From JBCBSS01 sp039819065 (lineage in GTDB: Bacteria > Bacteroidota > Bacteroidia > Cytophagales > Cyclobacteriaceae): a stretch of 43,278 nt of DNA. Within the stretch, counting starts at the first letter, position 1. Each line of letters opens with the position of its first letter. The notes beneath the pieces are model-generated. The model did not search any database. It saw only the letters and a program-made list of their open reading frames with translations, and was not told where the DNA came from. Location of the stretch: positions 1-43,278 of the forward strand of contig JBCBSS010000056.1 of NCBI GenBank assembly GCA_039819065.1, read 5' to 3'. A program made the translations under genes and the position numbers. Positions 16,979-25,326 of the stretch are shown one piece after another.

Positions 16979-19105
16979 ATGAAACCTGATTTTTCTAAGC
17001 TCGATTATAAAAGTGCCCAAACGAATGGTGCCATTCCTGAGAATGGTTCAGTTTGGACAACGGCAGAAAAAATAGAAGTAAAACCTGTCTTTACAGAAAA
17101 AGACATTGCCAATATAGAACACGTCGGTTTCTCAGCTGGCTTACCACCTTACTTGAGAGGCCCTTATTCTACTATGTATGCCTCGCGTCCATGGACGATA
17201 AGACAATACGCGGGATTTTCAACCGCCAAAGAGTCAAACGCATTCTACCGAAGAAACCTGGCCGCAGGCCAAAAAGGTTTGTCAGTAGCTTTTGACCTGG
17301 CCACACACCGAGGTTATGACTCCGATCACCCAAGGGTGACTGGCGACGTGGGTAAAGCTGGGGTAGCGATCGACAGCGTGCTGGACATGAAGGTACTGTT
17401 TGACCAGATTCCTCTTGATAAAATGTCGGTATCTATGACCATGAATGGTGCCGTGATTCCGATCATGGCTTTCTACATAGTGGCGGCAGAGGAACAAGGT
17501 GTGCAATCCGAATTCTTAAGCGGAACCATCCAAAATGACATCTTGAAGGAATTTATGGTGAGGAATACCTACATCTACCCTCCTGCTCCTTCCATGCGAA
17601 TCATAGCGGACATTTTCGCCTATACTTCTAAGAATATGCCCAAGTTCAATTCTATCAGTATCAGTGGGTATCACATGCAGGAAGCGGGTGCTACAGCAGA
17701 TATTGAGTTGGCCTACACGCTGGCCGATGGGCTTGAGTATATTAGAACGGGATTGGCCGCAGGCATGGACATAGATGATTTCGCACCAAGGCTGTCGTTT
17801 TTCTGGGCTATCGGTATGAATCACTTCATGGAAATCGCCAAGATGCGCGCGGGCAGGTTGTTATGGGCCAAGATTGTAAAACAATTCAATCCCAAGAACC
17901 CAAAGTCAATGGCCCTCAGGACGCATAGCCAAACCTCTGGCTGGAGTTTGACCGAGCAAGACCCATTTAATAATGTCACCAGAACGGCTATTGAAGCACT
18001 GGCAGCCGCATTGGGACATACCCAATCCTTGCACACCAACGCATTGGATGAAGCTATTGCCTTACCAACTGATTTCTCAGCACAAATCGCCAGGAACACA
18101 CAAAAGTACCTACAATCAGAAACCAATATTACTAAAGTAGTTGACCCATGGGGCGGTTCCTACTATGTAGAGTACCTGACCGACCAATTGGTCAAAAAAG
18201 CCTGGGCATTGATCGAAGAGGTAGAAGAGCTGGGTGGTATGACCAAAGCCATTGAAGAAGGATTGCCAAAAATGAGAATCGAAGAAGCGGCTGCGCGTAA
18301 GCAAGCGCGTATTGATTCAGGCAAGGATATTATAGTGGGCGTGAACAGATATCAGGTAGACGAAGACATCGATATCGAGTTGTTGGAAGTAGATAATACC
18401 GCCGTACGCAATGAGCAAGTAGAAAGACTAAAACAGCTCAAAGCAGATCGTGATAACGACGCGGTCGAGAAAGCATTAGCAGCTATCACCCAAAGTGCAG
18501 AAACAGGCGAAGGTAACCTACTCGAACTAGCTGTGGACGCAGGACGCCACCGAGCTACTTTAGGAGAAATATCTATGGCTATGGAAAAAGTATTTGGAAG
18601 ACACAAAGCAGTTATACGATCCATTTCAGGCGTTTATTCTGGCGAAGCCAAAACGGACGATAAATTCAAAGAAGCTAAATCACTATCTGACGAATTCGCA
18701 GAATGGGATGGTAGAAGACCCAGGATTATGATCGCCAAAATGGGCCAGGATGGACACGATAGGGGTGCGAAAGTAATCGCTACCAGTTTCGCTGACCTGG
18801 GTTTTGATGTGGATATCGGGCCCTTGTTCCAAACACCGGAAGAAGTGGCACAACAAGCTGCTGAAAATGATGTACATGTCGTTGGCGCTTCTAGTCTAGC
18901 GGCAGGGCATAAAACACTGATCCCGGAGTTGATTAATGCACTGAAAGAAATAGGCCGGGATGACATCATGGTAACAGCGGGTGGGGTAATTCCTCCTAAT
19001 GACTACGACTTCCTTTATGAGGCCGGTGTGGCCGGTATTTTCGGCCCCGGAACCGTTATAGCCGATGCCGCCAAGGACATCCTGAATAAATTAATGAAAA
19101 GCTAA
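16979..19105 (+). CDS. mutB: Methylmalonyl-CoA mutase, large (alpha) subunit
   Basis: This is the 708-residue catalytic subunit of cobalamin-dependent methylmalonyl-CoA mutase. The N-terminal TIM barrel contains TMYASRPWTIRQYAGF (substrate/tyrosine region) and the active-site SISGYHMQEAGAT. The C-terminal Rossmann-type B12 domain has the base-off, His-on motif GQDGHDRG, with the cobalt-ligating His at about 593. GASSLAAGH and TAGGVIPPNDY follow downstream. All expected residues are present and the length is typical. It is 17 nt after mutA. Neither the MeaB/ArgK-type GTPase chaperone nor the epimerase is in the window. A long inverted repeat follows the stop codon. Confidence 0.97.
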   Translation: MKPDFSKLDYKSAQTNGAIPENGSVWTTAEKIEVKPVFTEKDIANIEHVGFSAGLPPYLRGPYSTMYASRPWTIRQYAGFSTAKESNAFYRRNLAAGQKGLSVAFDLATHRGYDSDHPRVTGDVGKAGVAIDSVLDMKVLFDQIPLDKMSVSMTMNGAVIPIMAFYIVAAEEQGVQSEFLSGTIQNDILKEFMVRNTYIYPPAPSMRIIADIFAYTSKNMPKFNSISISGYHMQEAGATADIELAYTLADGLEYIRTGLAAGMDIDDFAPRLSFFWAIGMNHFMEIAKMRAGRLLWAKIVKQFNPKNPKSMALRTHSQTSGWSLTEQDPFNNVTRTAIEALAAALGHTQSLHTNALDEAIALPTDFSAQIARNTQKYLQSETNITKVVDPWGGSYYVEYLTDQLVKKAWALIEEVEELGGMTKAIEEGLPKMRIEEAAARKQARIDSGKDIIVGVNRYQVDEDIDIELLEVDNTAVRNEQVERLKQLKADRDNDAVEKALAAITQSAETGEGNLLELAVDAGRHRATLGEISMAMEKVFGRHKAVIRSISGVYSGEAKTDDKFKEAKSLSDEFAEWDGRRPRIMIAKMGQDGHDRGAKVIATSFADLGFDVDIGPLFQTPEEVAQQAAENDVHVVGASSLAAGHKTLIPELINALKEIGRDDIMVTAGGVIPPNDYDFLYEAGVAGIFGPGTVIADAAKDILNKLMKS

Positions 19106-19126
19106 AATATTAGTAATCAAATCCTT

Positions 19127-19168
19127 AGATTTATAGTTGGGCATGTGGTTTTAATCAACTATAAATCT
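19127..19168. promoter_or_regulatory. Perfect 13-bp inverted repeat before the CHAT gene
   Basis: AGATTTATAGTTG at 19127-19139 is exactly complementary to CAACTATAAATCT at 19156-19168, with a 16-nt loop. It sits 21 nt after the mutB stop and ends 7 nt before the CHAT-gene ATG, with no T-run after it. It could be a 5' leader hairpin covering the ribosome-binding region, a read-through attenuator, or a large operator. Confidence 0.55.
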
Positions 19169-19175
19169 GAATATT

Positions 19176-22100
19176 ATGAACTGGCTAAAAGGGCTAAGAA
19201 CAGCACTTTGGCTTGCTGTCATTATGAGTACCACTTTCACAGCTCACGCTCAAAAGTGGGAAAAGCAACTCCAAAAGGCTGATAATTATTATAACACTGG
19301 CGCCTATGCTAAGGCAGACAAGACGCTCGTCAAATTCAAGAAAAAGGTAACGAAGAAACTAGGGGCAAGCAATAAATACATGCCTGGTTTCTATATCCGC
19401 AAAGCCAAACTGAACTTGGCTTCCGGGATGTTAATGGCCTTTGATACAGAATTAGAGCAAGCCGTCAACGTAAGTCAGGCGGTGCATGGGGAGAATACCA
19501 TTCAACACTCCGAGAACCTTATTGAAGCCGCTGAAATATATGTCTTGTATGGGCATTATCTCAAAGCGAATGACTACATCGAAAAAGCGCAACAAACCTT
19601 AGAGACGTCTAACCAACTAAACGAAGAACACTCGGCCAGAATTGATTTGACCAAAGCAGCTATTCTGTCGGGTAGCGGGTTCTACAAAGAAGCTTTAGAA
19701 TTGATGGACGATCGATTTGAATACTTTGCTGGTAGAGCGGTGAAGAAAGACGTCTACGTTGATGAGTCCGGTGCACTGAAAAGCCGTAAACTGAGCGATC
19801 AGGAAGTAACTAAAAGGTTAAATGATTATGCCAACCTTTTTACACTGAAAGCACACACCTTAATGCAACAGGGTGATTTTGACCAAGCTGATGCTCAATT
19901 CGAACAGGCAAGGAAGTGGATTTCCAAAAATGTAGGCAAAAACAGTGTTGCCTACGTCAATAACCTATTGCTGCACAATCAGGGGTTGGAAGAGAACGCT
20001 GGTTCTCTTGCCCTTAAACCTTTGAGGGATCAAATCACTAAGGATTACCAACAAGCGCTCAGCGCCATCAAAAGAAAAAATGAATCATCGCATTATGTAG
20101 CTTTTGATATCTACGAGAGCTTACTAAAAAACTACCTGCGCAACGATGAGAACAACAGGTTCAAAAACCTGAAAGTGGAGTACGAAGCGGCGATCAAAAA
20201 GAATTTCCAGAAAAGTAGTATCCACTATGTAAATCTGAATACTGTCGATTTCGACGCCAAACTTGATAAAGAAAAAACCAAGAACCTCGAAGGGAAGGTT
20301 GTATCTATTTTATCAGGCAATGTTTCTATTCCAAAGTACCATAAAAAGAGAATTCAGCTATTGGAAGTACTCTTAGACATTTCGATGTACAATAAAGAGT
20401 ATGCGAAAGCGCAAGGCTACCTGGAAGATATACTGGAAGTAAAAGAAGGTCTCTATGGTAACTCATCTCCGGAATACCATTTGACCAAACTGAAAGTAGC
20501 CAACTTCTACCTCGATTTCACCGATAACATTGCCGAAGCTGATAAAATATACAAGAAGAGTTTTATTGACATTGTCGAGAAGCAAATCCACTTTAAGCAT
20601 GTGGATTATACTACCATTCAAAACCACATGGCTGCTTTGTTTGAAAGCAATGACCAATACAAGAAGGCTTCCGAGGCATTGCAAAAATCTAAGAATGCGG
20701 CACAACTCAAATTTGATCGTGAAGATGCCAGATACGGCGTTGTGCTTGAAAAGATCGCACGTTTACAAATCAAAATTGGCGAATACAGTGAGGCGACATC
20801 TACCCTTGATAACGCTTTAGAAATTCTTGAGGAGCAAAAACGAAATGAGGAATATGTAGCCTACTATGTAAAAGCATTAGAAACACACGCGCGTTTTCTT
20901 GCTATCAAAGGCCTTTTCGATGATGCTGAGTATTCCTTGAATCGATCGCAGCGCATGCTTAAGCGTGCCAAAACCGCTGGCAACCTCAACGAACTGTCCT
21001 CACTTGAAGAATTGGCCAGTTTGTATCTATATGTAGGTCGCTATTCTGATGCGGAGAAATTACTGATCGAAGTGATTGGACAATACGAAAAACTATATGG
21101 TGTCAATTCCAGAAGGCTCATAGATCCATTAGTGTATGAGGGTAGCTTAAAATTGACCCAGGGCCATTATACAGAAGCTGAGAAAATAGCGTTGAGGGCT
21201 AATGATATCGCCTTGAAAATATTCGGAGAAAACTCGACCAAAAGTGCCCCGACCTATATTCTACTCGCAGAAATCTATGGTACCATCGGGGACTACGGTA
21301 AAGCCCAGGAAAATATCGGCAAAGCACTGGTATCCCAAGAAGCTCGATTTGGAAGAAAGCACATTGAAGTGGCTAAGGCCATCTCTCAACTGGCACTAAT
21401 CAAATTCTACAAAGGAGACGATGCTCCGGGTATCGAAAAACTGATGACCGAAGCCAGGGATATCGTGGATGTAGAGCTTGGTAATAGAACGCCGACCTAT
21501 GCCGAAATGCTCAAGAACCTATCGAGGGTGTATATAGCACAGCAAAAGTATGACGATGCCTTTAACGCTTTAGAATTGGCAGAAAATATCTGGCTTTCTA
21601 AAACGGGTAGAAGCAACAACATCAATGCAGCTTCCATTTACATCCTGACCGGGGACGTCTATTACTACCAGAGGAATTACAAAAAAGCAGAAGAGAACTA
21701 TGACAAAGCCCTTAAGCTTTATAAAAAGTTCTTCAATGACAACCACCCGGAATATGTCAAAGTACTCACCAAGCTAGGTAGGGTGCATTACATGGAGGGC
21801 GATTCTCGTGCAGCCAAAAAGCTGATGGAAGAAGCGCTGACCAAATATGACAATAGAATCAAAGCAGACTTCCCTGCTTACAGTGAAAGGCAAAAGACAG
21901 AATTCTGGAACACGATTAAAGAGGAGTTCGAATTCTACAATACCCTAGCTTTTGAGTTGAAAGATGACAATCCGAAAATGATCGGCGATGTCTATAATAA
22001 TGCGCTACTGACCAAAGCACTGTTGCTCAACTCTTCCATCAAGATCAAAGAGAGGATACTCAACAGTAAGGATGAAGAGCTGATTGCCAAATATGTAGAA

Positions 22101-23426
22101 TGGCTGGAAAAGAAAGAAGCGCTTACGAATGCATTGAGTATGAGCTTGGAACAGCTTCAGGAGAATGATATAGATCCGATTGTACTGGAGAGAGAGGCTG
22201 AGTTATTAGAAAAAGAATTGAGTAAGCAATCGGAACTGTTCAAGCGTAGTTTCGATGATAAGAAAATCACTTGGAGCGACGTAAGATCTGTTTTGAAGAA
22301 AAACGAGGTGGCCATAGAAATGGTCAGGTACAGGCACTTCGACCACGTATTTACCGATTCTGTCGTTTATGCCATGCTCTATGTGAAAAATGAAAAAGAT
22401 TATAGCAGACCTCAGGTCATTTTGGTGAACAACGGTCGTGAACTAGAGCAGAAGTATTTCAAGTATTATAAAAACAGCATCATATACCGTGTACAAGACC
22501 CTTACTCGTATGATGCGTACTGGAAACCGATCTATGACCAAATAGGTACTAACTCCACTATTTATCTATCGTCGGATGGTGTATTTAACCAAATCAACCT
22601 GGAAGCGATACCGACAGGCGAGAATAAGTATGTAATCGACAATTCTAATATTGTTTTGGTCAGTAATACCAAAGACATCGTACTCCGGTCAAACGCTTCT
22701 AAAGATGAGAACAAGGAGAATCGAGCGACCATGTTCGGAAACCCGGATTTCTATCTAACGGCTAGCAGCGATAGGGTAAGTCCATTGCCAGGTACTGAAA
22801 GGGAGGTCAAAGAGCTGAACGAGCTTCTGAAGCAAAAAGGATGGATATCAGATGAATACCTGGAAGGTCAAGCAAGTGAAGAAAAGGTAAAAGCACTCGA
22901 CAACCCTAAAGTATTCCATATCGCCACCCATGGCTTCTTCACACCTAGCAACCAGATCGAGGCCAATGTCGAAAACGTAGCCAGACAAGCCAACAGCCTG
23001 AATCAAAGTCCTTTGCTACGTACTGGTTTGATGCTCACAGGTGCTGGGGATTTATTAGAAAAAACTTCCTTCAACTATAATATAGAAAGTGGAATTCTCA
23101 CCGCCTACGAGGCCATGAACCTCAACTTAGATCAAACCGATCTGGTTGTGTTGAGTGCTTGTGAAACTGGTTTAGGCGAGCTTACTTATGGAGAAGGGGT
23201 GTATGGTTTACAACGCGCTTTCATGGTGGCAGGTGCCAAAACACTCATCATGAGTATGTTCAAAGTAGACGATGAAGCCACTCAGAAACTGATGGTGAAG
23301 TTCTATAGAAAATGGCTGGAAACCGGGAAGAAAAGAGAGTCATTTGTTGAAGCCAAAAAAGAGATTCGTACTGAATACCCTGATCCAATCTATTGGGGCG
23401 CCTTTATCATGATTGGTTTGGACTAA
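19176..23426 (+). CDS. Exported TPR-repeat protein with C-terminal CHAT protease domain
   Basis: This 1416-residue protein has a signal peptide (residues 1-26, ending TAHAQ), so it should act in the periplasm or beyond. About 900 residues of helical TPR repeats follow, many with the YxxAExxYxxAL pattern (for example YYQRNYKKAEENYDKAL), then a coiled linker. The C-terminal CHAT (caspase HetF-associated with TPRs) domain has the predicted catalytic His at about 1252 in FHIATHGFF and Cys at about 1329 in VVLSACETG, so it looks intact. CHAT proteases such as TPR-CHAT/Craspase are cysteine peptidases, but most Bacteroidota exported versions have no known substrate. It is monocistronic between a strong inverted repeat and a strong terminator. 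The TPR array may bind a partner that controls the protease. Confidence 0.93.
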   Translation: MNWLKGLRTALWLAVIMSTTFTAHAQKWEKQLQKADNYYNTGAYAKADKTLVKFKKKVTKKLGASNKYMPGFYIRKAKLNLASGMLMAFDTELEQAVNVSQAVHGENTIQHSENLIEAAEIYVLYGHYLKANDYIEKAQQTLETSNQLNEEHSARIDLTKAAILSGSGFYKEALELMDDRFEYFAGRAVKKDVYVDESGALKSRKLSDQEVTKRLNDYANLFTLKAHTLMQQGDFDQADAQFEQARKWISKNVGKNSVAYVNNLLLHNQGLEENAGSLALKPLRDQITKDYQQALSAIKRKNESSHYVAFDIYESLLKNYLRNDENNRFKNLKVEYEAAIKKNFQKSSIHYVNLNTVDFDAKLDKEKTKNLEGKVVSILSGNVSIPKYHKKRIQLLEVLLDISMYNKEYAKAQGYLEDILEVKEGLYGNSSPEYHLTKLKVANFYLDFTDNIAEADKIYKKSFIDIVEKQIHFKHVDYTTIQNHMAALFESNDQYKKASEALQKSKNAAQLKFDREDARYGVVLEKIARLQIKIGEYSEATSTLDNALEILEEQKRNEEYVAYYVKALETHARFLAIKGLFDDAEYSLNRSQRMLKRAKTAGNLNELSSLEELASLYLYVGRYSDAEKLLIEVIGQYEKLYGVNSRRLIDPLVYEGSLKLTQGHYTEAEKIALRANDIALKIFGENSTKSAPTYILLAEIYGTIGDYGKAQENIGKALVSQEARFGRKHIEVAKAISQLALIKFYKGDDAPGIEKLMTEARDIVDVELGNRTPTYAEMLKNLSRVYIAQQKYDDAFNALELAENIWLSKTGRSNNINAASIYILTGDVYYYQRNYKKAEENYDKALKLYKKFFNDNHPEYVKVLTKLGRVHYMEGDSRAAKKLMEEALTKYDNRIKADFPAYSERQKTEFWNTIKEEFEFYNTLAFELKDDNPKMIGDVYNNALLTKALLLNSSIKIKERILNSKDEELIAKYVEWLEKKEALTNALSMSLEQLQENDIDPIVLEREAELLEKELSKQSELFKRSFDDKKITWSDVRSVLKKNEVAIEMVRYRHFDHVFTDSVVYAMLYVKNEKDYSRPQVILVNNGRELEQKYFKYYKNSIIYRVQDPYSYDAYWKPIYDQIGTNSTIYLSSDGVFNQINLEAIPTGENKYVIDNSNIVLVSNTKDIVLRSNASKDENKENRATMFGNPDFYLTASSDRVSPLPGTEREVKELNELLKQKGWISDEYLEGQASEEKVKALDNPKVFHIATHGFFTPSNQIEANVENVARQANSLNQSPLLRTGLMLTGAGDLLEKTSFNYNIESGILTAYEAMNLNLDQTDLVVLSACETGLGELTYGEGVYGLQRAFMVAGAKTLIMSMFKVDDEATQKLMVKFYRKWLETGKKRESFVEAKKEIRTEYPDPIYWGAFIMIGLD

Positions 23427-23449
23427 AAAACTTAATTTAAAAAATACTT

Positions 23450-23484
23450 AAAGGGTTTGAGTTACTGGCTCAAACCCTTTTTTT
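23450..23484 (+). terminator. Strong intrinsic terminator of the CHAT gene
   Basis: AAGGGTTTGAG pairs perfectly with CTCAAACCCTT (11 bp) around TTACTGG, followed by a T-run. The stem starts 24 nt after the stop codon. Confidence 0.9.
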
Positions 23485-23505
23485 ATGCCTAACAAACTTG
23501 TGCAA

Positions 23506-23525
23506 GCCGGGTGTTTCCACCCGGC
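23506..23525. repeat. GCCGG-type REP-like hairpin, copy 1
   Basis: GCCGGGTG-TTTC-CACCCGGC is a perfect 8-bp stem with a tetraloop, preceded by GTGCAA. A related element with altered but still pairing bases is at 37600-37619. Confidence 0.65.
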
Positions 23526-23590
23526 TCTGGTGCTTGGGATGTAAATAATAGATGCCCTTACCGGTGTTGTCACCTATAAGATCTTATATA

Positions 23591-23614
23591 GCTTTTGGAG
23601 ACAACTCCAAAAGC
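23591..23614. repeat. ACAA-loop hairpin repeat, copy A
   Basis: GCTTTTGGAG-ACAA-CTCCAAAAGC is a perfect 10-bp stem with an ACAA loop, followed by GGCAAGAG. It belongs to the dispersed family also found at 24022, 35507, 35698, 37011 and 37057. Confidence 0.8.
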
Positions 23615-24021
23615 GGCAAGAGAAGTTCAGCTTGATTTAGGTTAAATAGAATACATTTCTCCTTAGATGATCTTTGCTAAGGCGGTGAGTCCTGTAGGGA
23701 CGGCCGGTCTATAGATTATCAATGTATACACACCTAATAAGCGCCGTAGGTGCGCCCCACAACCAAAAGGTCATATCCTCGGTGTTCACCAAAAGGTATG
23801 GATATTTTAGCAACAGGTAGGCGATCCCAACGTGACTGAACAGCTTCCGGGTCATGGAACCATGTATTGGCGTCCATGCCAGGGCTTAACCATTTTGGGT
23901 CGCACCTACGGCGCTTTTCGGAACGGTTTGGAATAATAGACTATCGACAGGTCACCCCTCTGGGGTTATTTTGCTCCGATTGTGTAAGTCGGGTGTTGTC
24001 AACGGCAAGCTCGCAGGGCTG

Positions 24022-24045
24022 GCTTTTGGAGACAACTCCAAAAGC
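24022..24045. repeat. ACAA-loop hairpin repeat, copy B
   Basis: It has the same stem as copy A (GCTTTTGGAG / CTCCAAAAGC), the same ACAA loop and the same GGCAAGAG right flank. Confidence 0.8.
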
Positions 24046-24208
24046 GGCAAGAGGGTTAAAGCTGTCAGGTCGCAAGACCTAACAGCACCGTAAGCGGCTA
24101 GAAATACTGACCTATACATTGAATAATCAATTCAATCCATGAAGTTAGTCGCATTTTATCCAGAAAAAACTAATATTGGAGTCTAAAGCAAGACGTCATC
24201 ACCTACAA

Positions 24209-25045
24209 ATGGCAAAGCAAGACAGAAGAGCGGAACTGAAACCAAAATCTAAGCTAAGGGGAGATATCTATGAGATCATCTTCGAAGCCGATACCTTTTG
24301 GGGCAAGACCTTCGATATTTTGCTACTTGGAGCCATTATTCTAAGTGTCGGCGCTGTAATGCTGGAAAGCGTCAAGGAAATCAAAGTCGCCTACGGTGAT
24401 TTGCTTTATACAATCGAGTGGGTATTCACGGCATTATTTACCGTAGAATTTATGCTCCGGATATTCGCCATCAAGAAACCGAGAAAATACATTTTCAGCT
24501 TTTTCGGTATTGTCGATATGCTCTCCATTATTCCAACTTACCTCAGCCTATTTATCGTTGGAGCCCAATCCCTGTTAGTAATCAGAAGTATTCGCTTGTT
24601 GAGGGTATTCAGAGTATTCAAACTGGTGAGGTTCCTCGGTGAAGCCTCCCAGCTTTCTAACGCATTGAAAGCCAGCCGAAATAAGATCATTGTATTCATA
24701 GGAGCTGTTTTCACCCTGGTAGTCATTCTGGGTACATTGATGTACATTATAGAAGGACAAGAAAACGGATTTACCAGTATTCCACGCAGCATTTATTGGG
24801 CGGTAGTAACGTTGACCACCGTCGGATATGGTGATATAGCTCCCAGAACCGTGTTGGGTCAGACCGTAGCTACTTTTGTTATGATCTTGGGATATGGCAT
24901 CATCGCTGTACCCACCGGTATTGTATCAGCTGAAATGGCACAGCAAAAGCAAAAGTTATCAGAACTGACACGCTGCCCAGGATGCAACAGAGTGGGCCAC
25001 GAGGAAGATGCAGAATTTTGTAAGTATTGCGGCCATAAGCTTTAA
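24209..25045 (+). CDS. Voltage-gated-type potassium channel with C-terminal zinc ribbon
   Basis: This is a 278-residue inner-membrane ion channel of the Kv superfamily. S1-S3 lie at about 30-135. An S4-like segment has regularly spaced arginines (RSIRLLRVFRVFKLVRF), and S5, a pore loop with the K+ selectivity filter TTVGYGD, and S6 follow. The tail ends in a two-pair cysteine zinc ribbon, CPGCN ... CKYCGHKL. K+ selectivity follows from the filter, and voltage gating is inferred from S4. The frame can be extended 11 codons upstream to a TTG at 24176, but the ATG at 24209 (MAKQDRRAELK) is a more natural start. It is apparently monocistronic, after the repeat-rich gap. The ribbon may bind metal or serve as an assembly or regulatory domain. 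Confidence 0.92.
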   Translation: MAKQDRRAELKPKSKLRGDIYEIIFEADTFWGKTFDILLLGAIILSVGAVMLESVKEIKVAYGDLLYTIEWVFTALFTVEFMLRIFAIKKPRKYIFSFFGIVDMLSIIPTYLSLFIVGAQSLLVIRSIRLLRVFRVFKLVRFLGEASQLSNALKASRNKIIVFIGAVFTLVVILGTLMYIIEGQENGFTSIPRSIYWAVVTLTTVGYGDIAPRTVLGQTVATFVMILGYGIIAVPTGIVSAEMAQQKQKLSELTRCPGCNRVGHEEDAEFCKYCGHKL

Positions 25046-25083
25046 AGCCGCTCATGAAATTTCATTTTTATTAGTATTTTGAT

Positions 25084-25140
25084 CTGCCTTCGCGACTGCT
25101 TGCGCCATAGCTAAAGCTTTAGGCGGCACGCGATCGGCAG
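25084..25140. repeat. Nested inverted-repeat element
   Basis: There are three nested layers: outer CTGCC..CGCG / CGCG..GGCAG, then TGCGCC / GGCGGCA (imperfect), and a central perfect 12-bp palindrome CTAAAGCTTTAG (25111-25122). The layout suggests a structured mobile or REP-like element in the 281-bp gap between the channel and the outer-membrane protein gene. Nothing else was recognised in that gap. Confidence 0.55.
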
Positions 25141-25326
25141 ACGAGAAGGTCGTGGTTAATATCATTTATTAAAGATTTGAATAACGGGTATCTAATTGCT
25201 AATTCGTATACCTGTTCATATGAAGGTTCTCCAGACGACTGTTTTTATTTTTTAAAAGGTTAACCTTCAAAACACTTTAGCCTGAACGGTTGAGTTGGCA
25301 CCGAAACGCCCATCAGGGATCACTCT

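Larger units (their letters stand above)
23485..24208. repeat. Repeat-rich gene-free region
   Basis: These 720 bp contain no convincing gene. A 71-codon open frame at 23867-24082 is built from repeat sequence. It contains a GCCGG-type hairpin (23506-23525), two TTGGAG-ACAA-CTCCAA hairpins (23591-23614 and 24022-24045), a GTCC-TGTA-GGGAC hairpin near 23690, and two segments in opposite orientation related to GGTGCGCCCC / GTCGCACCTACGGCGC at about 23743-23760 and 23898-23915. It looks like a pile-up of small dispersed repeats downstream of a strong terminator. Confidence 0.7.

Noticed and set aside
17516..18969. Several 62-111 codon minus-strand frames opposite mutB
   Set aside because: All are antisense shadows of a strongly conserved enzyme gene and lack any recognisable domain.
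23867..24082. 71-codon frame in the repeat region before the channel gene
   Set aside because: It is composed largely of repeat sequence, including a hairpin copy at 24022-24045. No family and no sensible initiation context.
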